Positions 1 to 8,062 are shown, counted from the stretch's first letter. The stretch: 64,000 bases of DNA from Marinoscillum sp049115815 (GCA_049115815.1 JAGDZO010000005.1:186001-250000); one strand, 5' to 3'. Made by a program: numbers and translations. The notes: generated by a model not told the origin, from the letters alone.

Positions 1-172
1 TCTCACTAAATATGGCTTGGCAAAAGGCTCAATAATAAGCTTGCAAGGTTACGAAATGGGAAGACCAAGTCAATTATTCGTGGAAGCTATCACCAATCAG
101 GTTGGGGAGATTATAGAAGTGAAGGTAGGCGGAAAATGTGTAGAGACAGGTAAAGGAGTTCATTATATCTAA
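1..172 (+). CDS. PhzF family protein, C-terminal fragment
   Basis: Only the last 56 codons lie in the window; the frame begins at base 2 and stops with TAA at 170-172. The translation contains QGYEMGRPSQLFV and KVGGKCVETGKG, which match the conserved C-terminal GRPS and VGG segments of the PhzF / phenazine-biosynthesis-like isomerase family (diaminopimelate-epimerase fold). These proteins are usually about 260-300 residues, so most of the gene lies to the left. The substrate cannot be told from this end; the family is broad and mostly uncharacterised. It ends 54 bp before the acyltransferase gene on the same strand. Confidence 0.7.
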   Translation, partial: LTKYGLAKGSIISLQGYEMGRPSQLFVEAITNQVGEIIEVKVGGKCVETGKGVHYI

Positions 173-226
173 ATGCCGCTTTTCTGCTAACTTGCACTCC
201 GAAATTGATCATCGTAAGATTGCTGA

Positions 227-1903
227 ATGAGAAGACAGAAAGTCCGATACTCTGAGATTATACCACGTACCCAGCAATGGCCTATAGTACAATTGGCCAA
301 AGACCGGAAAAAGTTTATTGAAGAGGTGACAGAAGAGTCTTTTGATAGCCTCCAAAAAATTACCAGAGGGCGATCTTTGAGGGAGGAATTGGAAATGACC
401 GTCTATCGCGAAAAGCTTCGCATGAAGGCAAATCCTTGGAGGGTAGATCCAAAGGACGAAAAGCCGTTCTGGAAAAGCATTCAAGATCGTCTGAGCGACA
501 GCAGTGCATTACCCCCTGAAGAAGCCAAAGCAATAGAAGAAGGACTGCTCAAAGAGATCATTCATAGATATGCAGATGAAATTTCGGGTAACTTCAAGAA
601 GAACTCATATCGTTTCGCAAGAGGATTTATCACTTTTGGATTTGCGAGACTACTCAATGCCACCAGAGTAAAAGGCTTTACTTCATTATTTAGTCGTCAA
701 TTGGATTTGGACGACAAGATCAATGTTGTTGGTGAACCTGACCACATCAGGGAGCTTGCCAAGCGTGGCACAGTAGTGATGGTACCCACCCATTTTAGTA
801 ATCTAGACTCTATTTTGATCGGGTGGGTTATTCAGTTTTTAGGATTGCCTGCATTCATTTATGGTGCAGGACTGAACCTATTTAATCTGAAAATCTTCGC
901 TTATTTCATGAATAGCCTGGGTGCTTACAAGGTAGATCGCCGTAAGAAAAATCCTGTTTATTTAGAGACGCTCAAGACTTATTCGAGCATGGCATTGCGT
1001 AGGGGTTGTCATAGTCTGTTTTTTCCTGGGGGCACACGATCCCGATCTGGACATATTGAAAAGGGTCTCAAATTGGGCTTGATGAGCACCGCCATAGAGG
1101 CCCAACGCATCATGTACGAAAATGAAACTCCAGACTCCCCTGCCAAAAAAATATTCCTTGTCCCAGTGGTGCTCAATTATCATTTCACATTAGAAGCCCC
1201 TTCTCTAATCAACGAACACCTCAAGCGAACCGGGCAAGAGCGATATTACAAGGAAGCAGATGAGTTTACTACGTCTTACAAAATCGCTACTTTCTTGTTT
1301 AAGTTCTTTGCTAAAGGCTCCAATATCTCGGTGAGTATTGGACGCGGAATGGATGTATTGGGCAATTATGTAGATGATGAAGGCAATAGCATAAACAAGC
1401 TCGGCCATCAAATCAACCCGAAAGATTACTTCATTTCGGATGGAAAAGTGACCGTTGACCATCAGCGCGAAACGGAGTATGTAAGACTACTCGCTAGTCG
1501 AGTAGTTGAAGAATATCACAAATACAATCATGTTTTCGCCAGTCATTTGGTGGCCTATACGGCATTTAAGATGATGGAGCGTAAAAATCCAAAGTTGGAT
1601 TTATACAACTTATTGAGATTGCCCGAAGAGGACCTGGAAATAGATTATTTGGAGTTCAAACGCACATGGAAAACACTCCGAAAACGGATATTCAAACTTG
1701 AGAAGAAATCTCAAGTTGGCGTGGCTGGGCACCTTCGTGAAAAATCAGAAGACGCGATCAAATTAGGTTTGGAAAATGTGGGGATGTACCATGCACAGAG
1801 ACCATTGGTGCGTAAGAAGGACAAAATTATCATTCAGGATATGAATACCCTGTATTACTATCACAACAGATTGGACGGATATGGACTTGAAAAACACATC
1901 TAA
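227..1903 (+). CDS. Phospholipid acyltransferase (PlsB/PlsC-like), 558 aa
   Basis: Membrane-associated glycerol-phosphate acyltransferase, expected to transfer a fatty acyl group onto glycerol-3-phosphate or lysophosphatidate. The catalytic HX4D motif is HFSNLD (H189, D194), and the acceptor-binding motif appears as FPGGTRSRSG near residue 266. About 170 residues precede the catalytic domain and about 280 follow it, which makes the protein longer than ordinary PlsC (about 240 aa) and closer to PlsB-type enzymes. The ATG at 227 is the first in frame. Its last 23 bp overlap the start of gpsA, whose product makes glycerol-3-phosphate, so enzyme and substrate supply are co-transcribed and probably translationally coupled. 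G3P versus 1-acyl-G3P acceptor is not resolved. Confidence 0.85.
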   Translation: MRRQKVRYSEIIPRTQQWPIVQLAKDRKKFIEEVTEESFDSLQKITRGRSLREELEMTVYREKLRMKANPWRVDPKDEKPFWKSIQDRLSDSSALPPEEAKAIEEGLLKEIIHRYADEISGNFKKNSYRFARGFITFGFARLLNATRVKGFTSLFSRQLDLDDKINVVGEPDHIRELAKRGTVVMVPTHFSNLDSILIGWVIQFLGLPAFIYGAGLNLFNLKIFAYFMNSLGAYKVDRRKKNPVYLETLKTYSSMALRRGCHSLFFPGGTRSRSGHIEKGLKLGLMSTAIEAQRIMYENETPDSPAKKIFLVPVVLNYHFTLEAPSLINEHLKRTGQERYYKEADEFTTSYKIATFLFKFFAKGSNISVSIGRGMDVLGNYVDDEGNSINKLGHQINPKDYFISDGKVTVDHQRETEYVRLLASRVVEEYHKYNHVFASHLVAYTAFKMMERKNPKLDLYNLLRLPEEDLEIDYLEFKRTWKTLRKRIFKLEKKSQVGVAGHLREKSEDAIKLGLENVGMYHAQRPLVRKKDKIIIQDMNTLYYYHNRLDGYGLEKHI

Positions 1904-2939
1904 TACCAAACCAATAGGCGTGGTTGGCGCAGGAAGCTTTGGTACTGCTGTGAGTAATATCCTCGCAGAGAAAAATCAGCGCGTGCTGTTGTACGTTCGG
2001 ACTCCAGAAAAAACCAAAGAACTTAAAGAAACACGCATAAGCTCTGGTCATAAACTGAACGATCGGATAGAAGTAACCAATGATTTGGAATATGTCGGTA
2101 GTCAATGTGATGTCATATTCCCGGTAGTTCCATCTGCCAATTTCCGGGCAATGATGAAACAGCTCAGTCCCTATCTGAGACCATATCATATCCTGATTCA
2201 TGGTACCAAAGGATTCGACCTCAATGTAGACAGAACCAAAATCAATGAACACAACCCACTCTCTAGATCGCATGTGCGTACTATGAGTGAAGTGATCAAA
2301 GAAGAAAGCTGCGTTGTGAGAATCGGTTGCATGGCAGGCCCAAACCTAGCTAGAGAGATCAGTGAGAAAAAACCAGCTGCGACAGTCATAGCAAGTCATT
2401 TTGATGAAGTCATCCGAGTGGGACAACAACTGCTCAAAAACGACAGATTTTTAATCTACGGCAGCAATGATCTCATTGGAATCGAGCTTTGTGGCATCCT
2501 GAAGAATATTATCGCCGTGGGTGCAGGAACCATTTCAGGCTTGGATTTGGGTGAGAATGCCAAATCGCTTTTCATAAGTCGAGGCTTAGTGGAAATGGTA
2601 CATGTAGGTAAAACCCTTGGCGGGAATGCCCAAGCATTTCTTGGGTTGGCGGGAGTAGGTGATTTGATTGCTACTTCATCAAGTAAGCTTAGTCGCAATT
2701 TCACCGTTGGTACCAGATTAGCCAAGGGAGAAAACATCAAGGATATCATCGGTTCTATGGAAGAGGTCGCCGAAGGGGTAAAGACCATCAATATCATTAA
2801 TGAACTTTCTAGAACGTACAAGGTACGCTGCCCTATCACTGAAACACTCTACCGTATCATCAATAATGAGATGACTGTAGATGATGCCCATAGATACTTA
2901 ATGAAATTCCCTTTCAGAGCAGAGATAGATTTTATTTGA
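1881..2939 (+). CDS. gpsA: NAD(P)-dependent glycerol-3-phosphate dehydrogenase
   Basis: Reduces dihydroxyacetone phosphate to sn-glycerol-3-phosphate for phospholipid synthesis, in the cytosol. The Rossmann motif GAGSFG (residues 16-21) is near the N-terminus. The catalytic-lysine region CGILKNIIAVGAG and the substrate region with KLSRNFTVGTRLAKG follow in the usual order. The 352-aa length is normal to slightly long for GpsA (about 330). The ATG at 1881 lies inside the end of the upstream acyltransferase gene (23 bp overlap), which supports one operon for the first two steps of glycerolipid synthesis. Confidence 0.95.
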   Translation: MDLKNTSNTKPIGVVGAGSFGTAVSNILAEKNQRVLLYVRTPEKTKELKETRISSGHKLNDRIEVTNDLEYVGSQCDVIFPVVPSANFRAMMKQLSPYLRPYHILIHGTKGFDLNVDRTKINEHNPLSRSHVRTMSEVIKEESCVVRIGCMAGPNLAREISEKKPAATVIASHFDEVIRVGQQLLKNDRFLIYGSNDLIGIELCGILKNIIAVGAGTISGLDLGENAKSLFISRGLVEMVHVGKTLGGNAQAFLGLAGVGDLIATSSSKLSRNFTVGTRLAKGENIKDIIGSMEEVAEGVKTINIINELSRTYKVRCPITETLYRIINNEMTVDDAHRYLMKFPFRAEIDFI

Positions 2940-2987
2940 TTTTCTCGAGTACATTGACGAGTTTCATTGGTGAAAAATGAAACAATC

Positions 2988-3518
2988 ATGGAAAAAGGAC
3001 TTGAAGAAAAGACTGGTCACCCGTTAGCCCACTGGGTGGAAATAGTACATAAGAGTGGTCTTCTGAAGCATGGCGAAATACTGAAATTTTTAAAATCAGA
3101 GCACGGCTTCACACATGGATTTGCCAATTTTGTTGCCTTAAAAGCGAAGAAATCTGATGCTGGATCTATAGATGATCAAGACCTGCTGGCTAATCAATAC
3201 AGGGGTAAAGAAATTCTAAAGCCCATTTACGATAAGTTAATTGCAGAAATCGGCCAATTTGGAAACGACATTACCACTACACCAAAAAAGGACAGTGTCA
3301 GTCTAATTAGAAAGCACCAATTCGCTCTCATTAAGCCTGCAACAAAGACTAGAATAGATCTTGGACTCAAGCTGAAAGGTAAGCCCGAAACTGAAAGGCT
3401 GGGTAACTCAGGGCCATTTGGGGCTATGTGTACGCATCGGGTTCAATTGACAGAAGTTGGACAGGTAGACGCAGAGCTTATTGGGTGGATCAAAGAGGCT
3501 TATGACAAATCCATCTAA
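2988..3518 (+). CDS. DUF4287 / DUF5655-like protein
   Basis: Soluble 176-aa protein of unknown function. The N-terminal part (MEKGLEEKTGHPLAHWVEIV, then FLKSEHGFTHGFANFVAL) matches the small helical DUF4287 type. The second half (YDKLIAEIGQFG, then IRKHQFALIKPATKTRIDLGLKLKG, ending in an IKEAYDKS helix) matches the DUF5655 type, which is reported joined to DUF4287. I took the ATG at 2988; an in-frame TTG at 2967 would add seven residues with no homology that I recognise. It lies 48 bp after gpsA on the same strand. No catalytic residues can be named. Confidence 0.7.
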   Translation: MEKGLEEKTGHPLAHWVEIVHKSGLLKHGEILKFLKSEHGFTHGFANFVALKAKKSDAGSIDDQDLLANQYRGKEILKPIYDKLIAEIGQFGNDITTTPKKDSVSLIRKHQFALIKPATKTRIDLGLKLKGKPETERLGNSGPFGAMCTHRVQLTEVGQVDAELIGWIKEAYDKSI

Positions 3519-3575
3519 ACATTTTTAACTCAAAAGAGTAAATGTAATTGTAGTTTCGGTGGTTAACTTAGTACG

Positions 3576-4073
3576 ATGCAAGGCACAATCAATTTTCTGG
3601 GAATATTTATCTTGATTCTAATATTGGGCGCATGCCAAGAGCAAGAGGAAACGGTGGCTCTCGAGTCATCCACCTACACTATGCACCGCGCAAACTTCAA
3701 CCCCAGTCAAGGAGAAGTAATCGTAACAGAATTAAGTCCTAGCAGTCTTCTAATAGAAATTGAGCTAAACAATACCGATTCGCAAGGTAGCCACCCAGCA
3801 CATTTGCATTTCGGGTCTGTACGCGAAGTAGGAGAATTAGCTTTTTCGCTCAATCCTGTGAATGGCGAAACCGGAAAAAGCAGCACTACGCTAGACAAGG
3901 TCATCCTAAGCAATGGAGAGATGCTTACTTATGATCGTTTCCTTGAGCTCGATGGAAGCATCAAAGTTCATATGAATGACAATTTCTTCAAACACATGGT
4001 CCTGTCCTACGCCAATGTGGGAAAAAACGAACAGTACTTTTTTGATGGTGTAGCGGTGTGCACGGGGCATTAA
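3576..4073 (+). CDS. CHRD / SOD-like lipoprotein
   Basis: 165-aa secreted lipoprotein. A hydrophobic signal peptide ends in the lipobox LILGAC with Cys20, so it is probably anchored in a membrane facing the periplasm. The mature part is all-beta in character and carries HPAHLHFGS, a His-x-x-His-x-His arrangement reminiscent of the copper-binding strand of CHRD and Cu/Zn superoxide dismutase-like domains. A later KVHMND adds another histidine. The complete SOD ligand set is not obvious, so enzymatic activity should not be assumed. Its stop overlaps the 3' end of the convergent gene at 4070-4366 by 4 bp. Confidence 0.6.
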   Translation: MQGTINFLGIFILILILGACQEQEETVALESSTYTMHRANFNPSQGEVIVTELSPSSLLIEIELNNTDSQGSHPAHLHFGSVREVGELAFSLNPVNGETGKSSTTLDKVILSNGEMLTYDRFLELDGSIKVHMNDNFFKHMVLSYANVGKNEQYFFDGVAVCTGH

Positions 4074-4366
4074 CCCAAATCATCAACCATCTCCAGAGAA
4101 TAAGCTTGAGGTTTGTCGTTAAACAATTGCTTTGTAGCCTTCCAAGTTGACTTGAACAATTCGCTCTCTCGATAATTATCCAAAAAGGCTTGATCATCCC
4201 AATGACTCAATGTGTAATAAATGTGCGATTGATGATTATCTCGGTGAAGAGACAAATAGCTGCACCCAGGCATTTGCCGAATATGGTGTTTTGCCTTATT
4301 GAAAACTTTCAAAAAATCATTGACCTTATCTTCCTGAAAAGACATTCTGACTATCCTGCGAATCAT
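4070..4366 (-). CDS. Antibiotic biosynthesis monooxygenase (ABM)-like protein
   Basis: 98-aa protein with the dimeric alpha/beta-barrel (ABM) pattern: N-terminal strand MIRRIVRMSF, a helix of Lys/Phe residues, then MPGCSYLSLHRD and HIYYTLSHWDDQAFLDNYRESELFK. The Trp-Asp-Asp followed by a Phe-rich helix is typical of ABM and heme-degrading monooxygenase-like proteins. Members act on quinones, heme or aromatic compounds, but many are uncharacterised. It overlaps the upstream SAM hydroxide adenosyltransferase gene by 4 bp (ATGA), so the two are translated from one message. A specific substrate cannot be inferred. Confidence 0.65.
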   Translation of the reverse strand: MIRRIVRMSFQEDKVNDFLKVFNKAKHHIRQMPGCSYLSLHRDNHQSHIYYTLSHWDDQAFLDNYRESELFKSTWKATKQLFNDKPQAYSLEMVDDLG

Positions 4367-5145
4367 TGGTAGAAATGAATTATCACATGGGCGTCCAACG
4401 GCAAACCCAATAACTCAGAGGCATTTCCTTTATTAATGCCAATCTGAAGTCTGCCATTGCTGTTAAAGAAAACAGCGCATTCTCCAGAATCAACATCATA
4501 AAAATCCTGATGAATTTCCGTCACTTTTTCTCGTCCAAAACTTACCATAAACGGCGTGCCGCCATTAATCGTCCGAATAGTATCGAACTCTGACTTCAGG
4601 ATATTGGTAATCAAATTACCGTAATAATCGACTCGTATCACTGTACCAACAATCTCCTTTTTGGTGGCTTTTAGCTGGCGCCCAATCAATGACTGAATTT
4701 GGTCAATAGCTACTCCCAAATCACTCAATGGAACACCTTGTGCGAGTTGAGCGGCGGCTCCAGCCAACACGTCCTTAGACTTAAAGGTAGATTTCTCCTG
4801 TCCTATTTGATTGAGTTCATAAAGTGATGTTGGTTGCTTCTTGGAAAGCAGGCTAAACAATCCACAATCAAACCCAACAAAAAAATGTCCTTCTAGTTCT
4901 ACCCCTATCAGCTTATTGGATTCTTTGGTATTACTCCCTATAGCACAAAGGTGAACGGTACGCTCAGGGAAATCCCTAAAGACACTTCCAAGGACGTATG
5001 CCGCATGACCAATATCCGAAGGCCTAATATGATGGCTGATATCCAAAATATTGAGGCTCTGATCCTTAGCAAGAATCGCTGCTTTGACCGCTGCTACGTA
5101 ATGGTCCTCGGTTCCGAAATCAGACAATAATGTGACTAGTGCCAT
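4363..5145 (-). CDS. SAM hydroxide adenosyltransferase (DUF62 family)
   Basis: 260-aa enzyme of the fluorinase/chlorinase superfamily; characterised DUF62 members hydrolyse S-adenosylmethionine to adenosine and methionine with hydroxide. The N-terminus TLLSDFGTEDHYVAAVKAAI carries the SDFG...D...VGxxKG-like signature, followed by ISHHI and HAAYVLGS, and a C-terminal beta-barrel with VDYYGNLITNI and GECAVFFNSNGRLQIGINKGNA. The halide-binding loop of fluorinases is not recognisable, so the hydroxide reaction is the default reading. It is divergent from phoH at 19511; the integrated element now separates the two genes. Confidence 0.85.
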   Translation of the reverse strand: MALVTLLSDFGTEDHYVAAVKAAILAKDQSLNILDISHHIRPSDIGHAAYVLGSVFRDFPERTVHLCAIGSNTKESNKLIGVELEGHFFVGFDCGLFSLLSKKQPTSLYELNQIGQEKSTFKSKDVLAGAAAQLAQGVPLSDLGVAIDQIQSLIGRQLKATKKEIVGTVIRVDYYGNLITNILKSEFDTIRTINGGTPFMVSFGREKVTEIHQDFYDVDSGECAVFFNSNGRLQIGINKGNASELLGLPLDAHVIIHFYQ

Positions 5146-5176
5146 GCGAGCGATAGAAATATTTCTTTATTTTGAA

Positions 5177-5205
5177 CAAAAATAGAGATTCTCATTGCAA
5201 CAAAA
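5177..5205 (-). promoter_or_regulatory. Candidate promoter of the DUF62 gene, overlapping the att core
   Basis: On the minus strand TATTTTTG (5184 down to 5177) fits the Bacteroidota -7 consensus TAnnTTTG, 32 bp before the ATG at 5145. A TTTG on the same strand at about 5204-5201 lies 16 bp upstream, slightly short of the usual 17-23 bp spacing to the -33 TTG. That -33-like triplet sits inside the 18-bp direct repeat bounding the integrated element, so integration would leave it intact. Confidence 0.4.
5188..5205. repeat. attL core, 18-bp direct repeat
   Basis: ATTCTCATTGCAACAAAA, identical to 19466-19483. The flanking bases differ on both sides (G versus A before, T versus A after), so the identity is exactly 18 bp. 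It lies in the promoter region of the DUF62 gene rather than in a tRNA gene. Confidence 0.85.
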
Positions 5206-5327
5206 TGTGAATCGATCATCAAAGATTACTAATGATTAACATTTCTTACTTTTAAGCTCATTAAAGCCACTAATTTGATCATTTGAATCATTTTTCTTGA
5301 TCATTGTGAATCAATGTTAATCACTTT

Positions 5328-5368
5328 TTTGTACCTTGAATGTACCGATTGAAATACATTTGTACCTC
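5328..5368 (+). repeat. Candidate left arm-type integrase sites
   Basis: TTTGTACCT occurs at 5328-5336 and again at 5359-5367, with a partial TGTACC at 5341-5346 between them. ATTTGTACCTC at 5358-5368 is repeated exactly near the right end at 19411-19421. Short direct repeats on both sides of a core, close to a tyrosine recombinase gene, are the usual form of arm-type binding sites. The remainder of 5206-5422 holds AT-rich GATCATTTGAATCA-like repeats and no gene. Confidence 0.45.
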
Positions 5369-5422
5369 GGTGGAACAAATGGAATAACTATTCATTCTTT
5401 CGATGCATCAATTTATGAGAAT

Positions 5423-6532
5423 ATGAGCACACAAGTTAAACTAAGAACAAAGAAAATTTCTCAAGGCAGGATAAGTTACTACTTAGACTTTTGGCCTCCA
5501 ATTTCTCATCCAGACACTGGACTACCTACACGTAGAGAATTCCTTAAACTCTATGCCCATGAAAAACCAAAGAGTTATGAGGACAAAGACCATAGCAAAA
5601 AAATCAAAGCGCTGGCTGAGAACATCCGCTCAAGCAGGCAGCTAGCGATTGCAAAAGATGAATTTGGGTTTCTCTCTAAAGTAGCCAAGACAGATCCTCC
5701 AGTAATTAAATACCTGGAAGACATCTTGGACGTAAAAAAACGCACCACAAGCGATTCCACTTGGATGACTTGGAGATGTATGATCGAAAAAGCTAAAGAA
5801 GTATTTAATGAGAAATTGACCATGAGTCAGCTCGATAGTAATCATTGCGAAAACCTGAAGATGAGCCTAATGGAAAGCCTTGGTCAAAACACAGCACAAA
5901 ACTATTTTGGTAAGTTTCGAGAATCAATCAAGAAAGCCATTGGTGACCAGTTAATTACCAGCAATCCATTGGCCAATGTGAGACCCATTTCAATAATTGA
6001 TGTAAAACGTGAGTTTCTGTCTATGGAGGAATTACGTCGATTAGCAGCTGCAGATTGTGACATTGATTGGATCAAGCGAGCAGCACTATTCACCTCCCTT
6101 ACTGGTCTGCGTTTTGTTGATGTCCAAAAACTTACATGGCAAGATATAGAGCATTCAGACGAATTGGGACATTACATACGCTTCCGCCAGCGTAAGACAC
6201 TGGGTGCAGAAACACTACCTATTAGTGATCAGGCGTTTGGATTCCTTGATAAGCGAGGTAAGCCCGATGATAAGGTGTTCAAAGGCATTTCAAGCAGAAT
6301 GGGAACCGCAGAGAATACAATACTTAGGTTCTGGATACTTAGAGCAGGAATCACCAAGGATATTACATTCCATGATTTTAGACACACTTTCGCTACGATG
6401 CACATTACTAACGGAACTGATATTTACACAGTGTCGAAAATGCTCGGACACAAAAGCATAAAGACTACTCAGATATATGCGAAGGTGATAGATGCAAAGA
6501 AAAAGGAAGCTGTGAACAGGATTAATATTTAA
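5423..6532 (+). CDS. Tyrosine recombinase / integrase of the element
   Basis: 369-aa site-specific recombinase expected to integrate and excise the island at the 18-bp core. An N-terminal arm-binding type region (MSTQVKLRTKKISQGRISYY, then DFWPP) is followed by a SAM-like core-binding domain (about 95-195) and the catalytic domain. The active site is complete: R230 (TGLRF), K258 (RQRKT), H317 and R320 (HDFRH), H343 (LGHKS) and the nucleophile Y352 (IYAKV). I chose the ATG at 5423; an in-frame TTG at 5336 would add 29 residues unlike the family and would run through the candidate arm sites. It lies 217 bp from attL and points into the element. Confidence 0.92.
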   Translation: MSTQVKLRTKKISQGRISYYLDFWPPISHPDTGLPTRREFLKLYAHEKPKSYEDKDHSKKIKALAENIRSSRQLAIAKDEFGFLSKVAKTDPPVIKYLEDILDVKKRTTSDSTWMTWRCMIEKAKEVFNEKLTMSQLDSNHCENLKMSLMESLGQNTAQNYFGKFRESIKKAIGDQLITSNPLANVRPISIIDVKREFLSMEELRRLAAADCDIDWIKRAALFTSLTGLRFVDVQKLTWQDIEHSDELGHYIRFRQRKTLGAETLPISDQAFGFLDKRGKPDDKVFKGISSRMGTAENTILRFWILRAGITKDITFHDFRHTFATMHITNGTDIYTVSKMLGHKSIKTTQIYAKVIDAKKKEAVNRINI

Positions 6533-6545
6533 GCCCTTCTAGAAA

Positions 6546-7613
6546 GTGAAAATAATCAAGAATTACGAAATAAGAGTAGATATCCTCTGTGCTTATGAAG
6601 CCCACCACCATAGCTCTTATGGCAGAAGCCTATTTGATTTATTTGAATTTGATAAGACTATTTCAAGGAGGGGTAAGTCAATCGAGGATAGAAAGAAAAA
6701 AATGTATAAGATTCTTAAGAAAGAGAAAAACTCGTCAAGAAGGCGTTTATATGAATTTCTTTCAAAGGAAAAAGGTAGTAGATCCACAGTATTGCTCTAT
6801 CATGATTTCATAAAAAGAAACAATTATCCTGCAATTCCTGAATGGGATGAAAATTGGCTTCTGGAAAACGAGAAATCTTCAATGACTGGTTCCGATTATA
6901 GAGCAATGAAAGAGCACATATTAGGAAGTCTCGATATCGTCGATGATGGTACAAAATTGAATGAGTATTATTTCATAGATGAGCATACTACCATGACCGC
7001 TTGTAAGGGTTTAGTAATAAATCAAGAGGTTTTTATATCACCAAAGGATCATTATGAAGACTTTAGGTATTTTTTTTCCTTCCTTTTGAGAAAAGTAAGC
7101 TCTGCTCAAAACTTTCTCATTTATCAATTAGAACGTTCATTTGACGGTGATTTGAACAATTATCACAGCTTCCTTCTGGAGTGTATACAAAAAGAAGATC
7201 TGAACGTAGCTGATCAAAAGGTTATTGAGAAATGGATGTCGATTAATATCCAGTGTGATGATGAAAAACCGAGAGTGAACAGAAAGAATGTGATGAATGA
7301 GCCAATTTTAATTAGGTGCTCACCTATTGAGGCGAATAGGAAGAAGTTAATTGAACTTGTCAATTGTTTTATAACTAAAAAATCATCCAAACGAGCAATG
7401 TTCGCTGTTCTGGAAGCAGCAGCTAATTTCGGATTAGTTGTATGTGGATATGAAGAATCAGAATACGATGAATTATTCTCTCTCCTCACCAATCGGAAAA
7501 TCTCAAGAATCAAGAAAGAACCTTTTGAGATCACAGTCTATAACACAGTTAAAAAATATCTGGGTGATACATTGAAACGGACAGATCTCGGACACGTTTC
7601 GGACAAAAATTGA
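6546..7613 (+). CDS. Unknown 355-aa protein of the element
   Basis: Not recognised. It starts with GTG at 6546, 13 bp after the integrase stop, so it is probably co-transcribed with it. The sequence is charged and mostly helical, rich in Lys and Glu, with no signal peptide or membrane segment. A basic stretch around residues 37-75 (RRGKSIEDRKKKMYKILKK, then RRRLYEFLSKEKG) suggests nucleic-acid contact. The C-terminal third (KLIELVNCFITKKSSKRAMF, later YDELFSLLTNRKIS) resembles the helical layout of regulatory proteins of Bacteroidota mobile elements such as RteC, but this is only a resemblance. Possible roles are a recombination directionality partner, a regulator or cargo. The stop overlaps the TTG of the next promoter. 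Confidence 0.6.
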   Translation: MKIIKNYEIRVDILCAYEAHHHSSYGRSLFDLFEFDKTISRRGKSIEDRKKKMYKILKKEKNSSRRRLYEFLSKEKGSRSTVLLYHDFIKRNNYPAIPEWDENWLLENEKSSMTGSDYRAMKEHILGSLDIVDDGTKLNEYYFIDEHTTMTACKGLVINQEVFISPKDHYEDFRYFFSFLLRKVSSAQNFLIYQLERSFDGDLNNYHSFLLECIQKEDLNVADQKVIEKWMSINIQCDDEKPRVNRKNVMNEPILIRCSPIEANRKKLIELVNCFITKKSSKRAMFAVLEAAANFGLVVCGYEESEYDELFSLLTNRKISRIKKEPFEITVYNTVKKYLGDTLKRTDLGHVSDKN

Positions 7614-7639
7614 CAAGCATTAATCTTATTTAATCTTTG
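7610..7639 (+). promoter_or_regulatory. Promoter of the excisionase-like gene
   Basis: TTG at 7610-7612, a 19-bp spacer, then AATCTTTG at 7632-7639. This fits the Bacteroidota pattern TTG-N19-TAnnTTTG with one mismatch. The -33 triplet overlaps the TGA stop of the upstream gene, and the -7 element overlaps the left arm of the palindrome at 7637-7666. The predicted transcript would start close to the ATG at 7666. Confidence 0.55.
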
Positions 7640-7666
7640 CTCAGTAATTATAAATACACTGAGCAA
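7637..7666. promoter_or_regulatory. Perfect 9-bp inverted repeat, candidate operator
   Basis: TTGCTCAGT (7637-7645) and ACTGAGCAA (7658-7666) form a perfect inverted repeat around a 12-bp AT-rich centre. The left arm covers the end of the -7 element and the right arm touches the first base of the start codon. A dimeric repressor bound here would block transcription; as RNA the arms could also pair across the start site. Confidence 0.5.
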
Positions 7667-7965
7667 TGACAACAATTATTTCAACACACATGTCGCCCGA
7701 GGAGCTTGAGCGATTAATGTTTTCAACTGCCAACAGAGCCGCAAAGATGGCAGTTGAATCAATCCAAAGCACACAAAATAAACAAAATGAGGAACCAGCT
7801 ACACCACTACTGATGAAGGGGGTATGTGACCTCACAGGACTCGCCCGACCGACCATATACAGACTAGTGCAGGCAAACGATATCCCACATTTTAGAAGAT
7901 CAAAAACACTCTACTTTGACAGAGAAGAAGTTCTCAAGTGGCTCAAAGGAAGGTCAAAAAAATAA
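7666..7965 (+). CDS. Excisionase-like helix-turn-helix protein
   Basis: 99-aa DNA-binding protein. The C-terminal half has the MerR/excisionase (HTH_17) pattern: LLMKGVCDLTGLARPTIYRL, then a wing ending in FRRSKTLYFDREEVLKWLKG. About 45 polar residues precede it. Such proteins bend DNA and direct excision with a tyrosine recombinase, or act as regulators of mobile elements. It has its own promoter and a palindromic operator candidate immediately upstream, and a hairpin terminator right at its stop, so it is a monocistronic control gene. Excisionase versus transcription regulator is not resolved. Confidence 0.8.
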   Translation: MTTIISTHMSPEELERLMFSTANRAAKMAVESIQSTQNKQNEEPATPLLMKGVCDLTGLARPTIYRLVQANDIPHFRRSKTLYFDREEVLKWLKGRSKK

Positions 7966-7988
7966 CCCTAGCTGTGACGGCTAGGGTT
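7964..7988 (+). terminator. Hairpin terminator after the excisionase-like gene
   Basis: AACCCTAGC (7964-7972) pairs with GCTAGGGTT (7980-7988) around a 7-nt loop, a perfect 9-bp stem starting in the TAA stop codon. The downstream tract is GT-rich rather than pure T, so efficiency is uncertain. Confidence 0.6.
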
Positions 7989-8062
7989 TGTGGTGTTTGT
8001 GTGATACAGACATCATGGGGGCTCATCCCCAATCAATCAATTTTTTACTTAACTAAATCACT

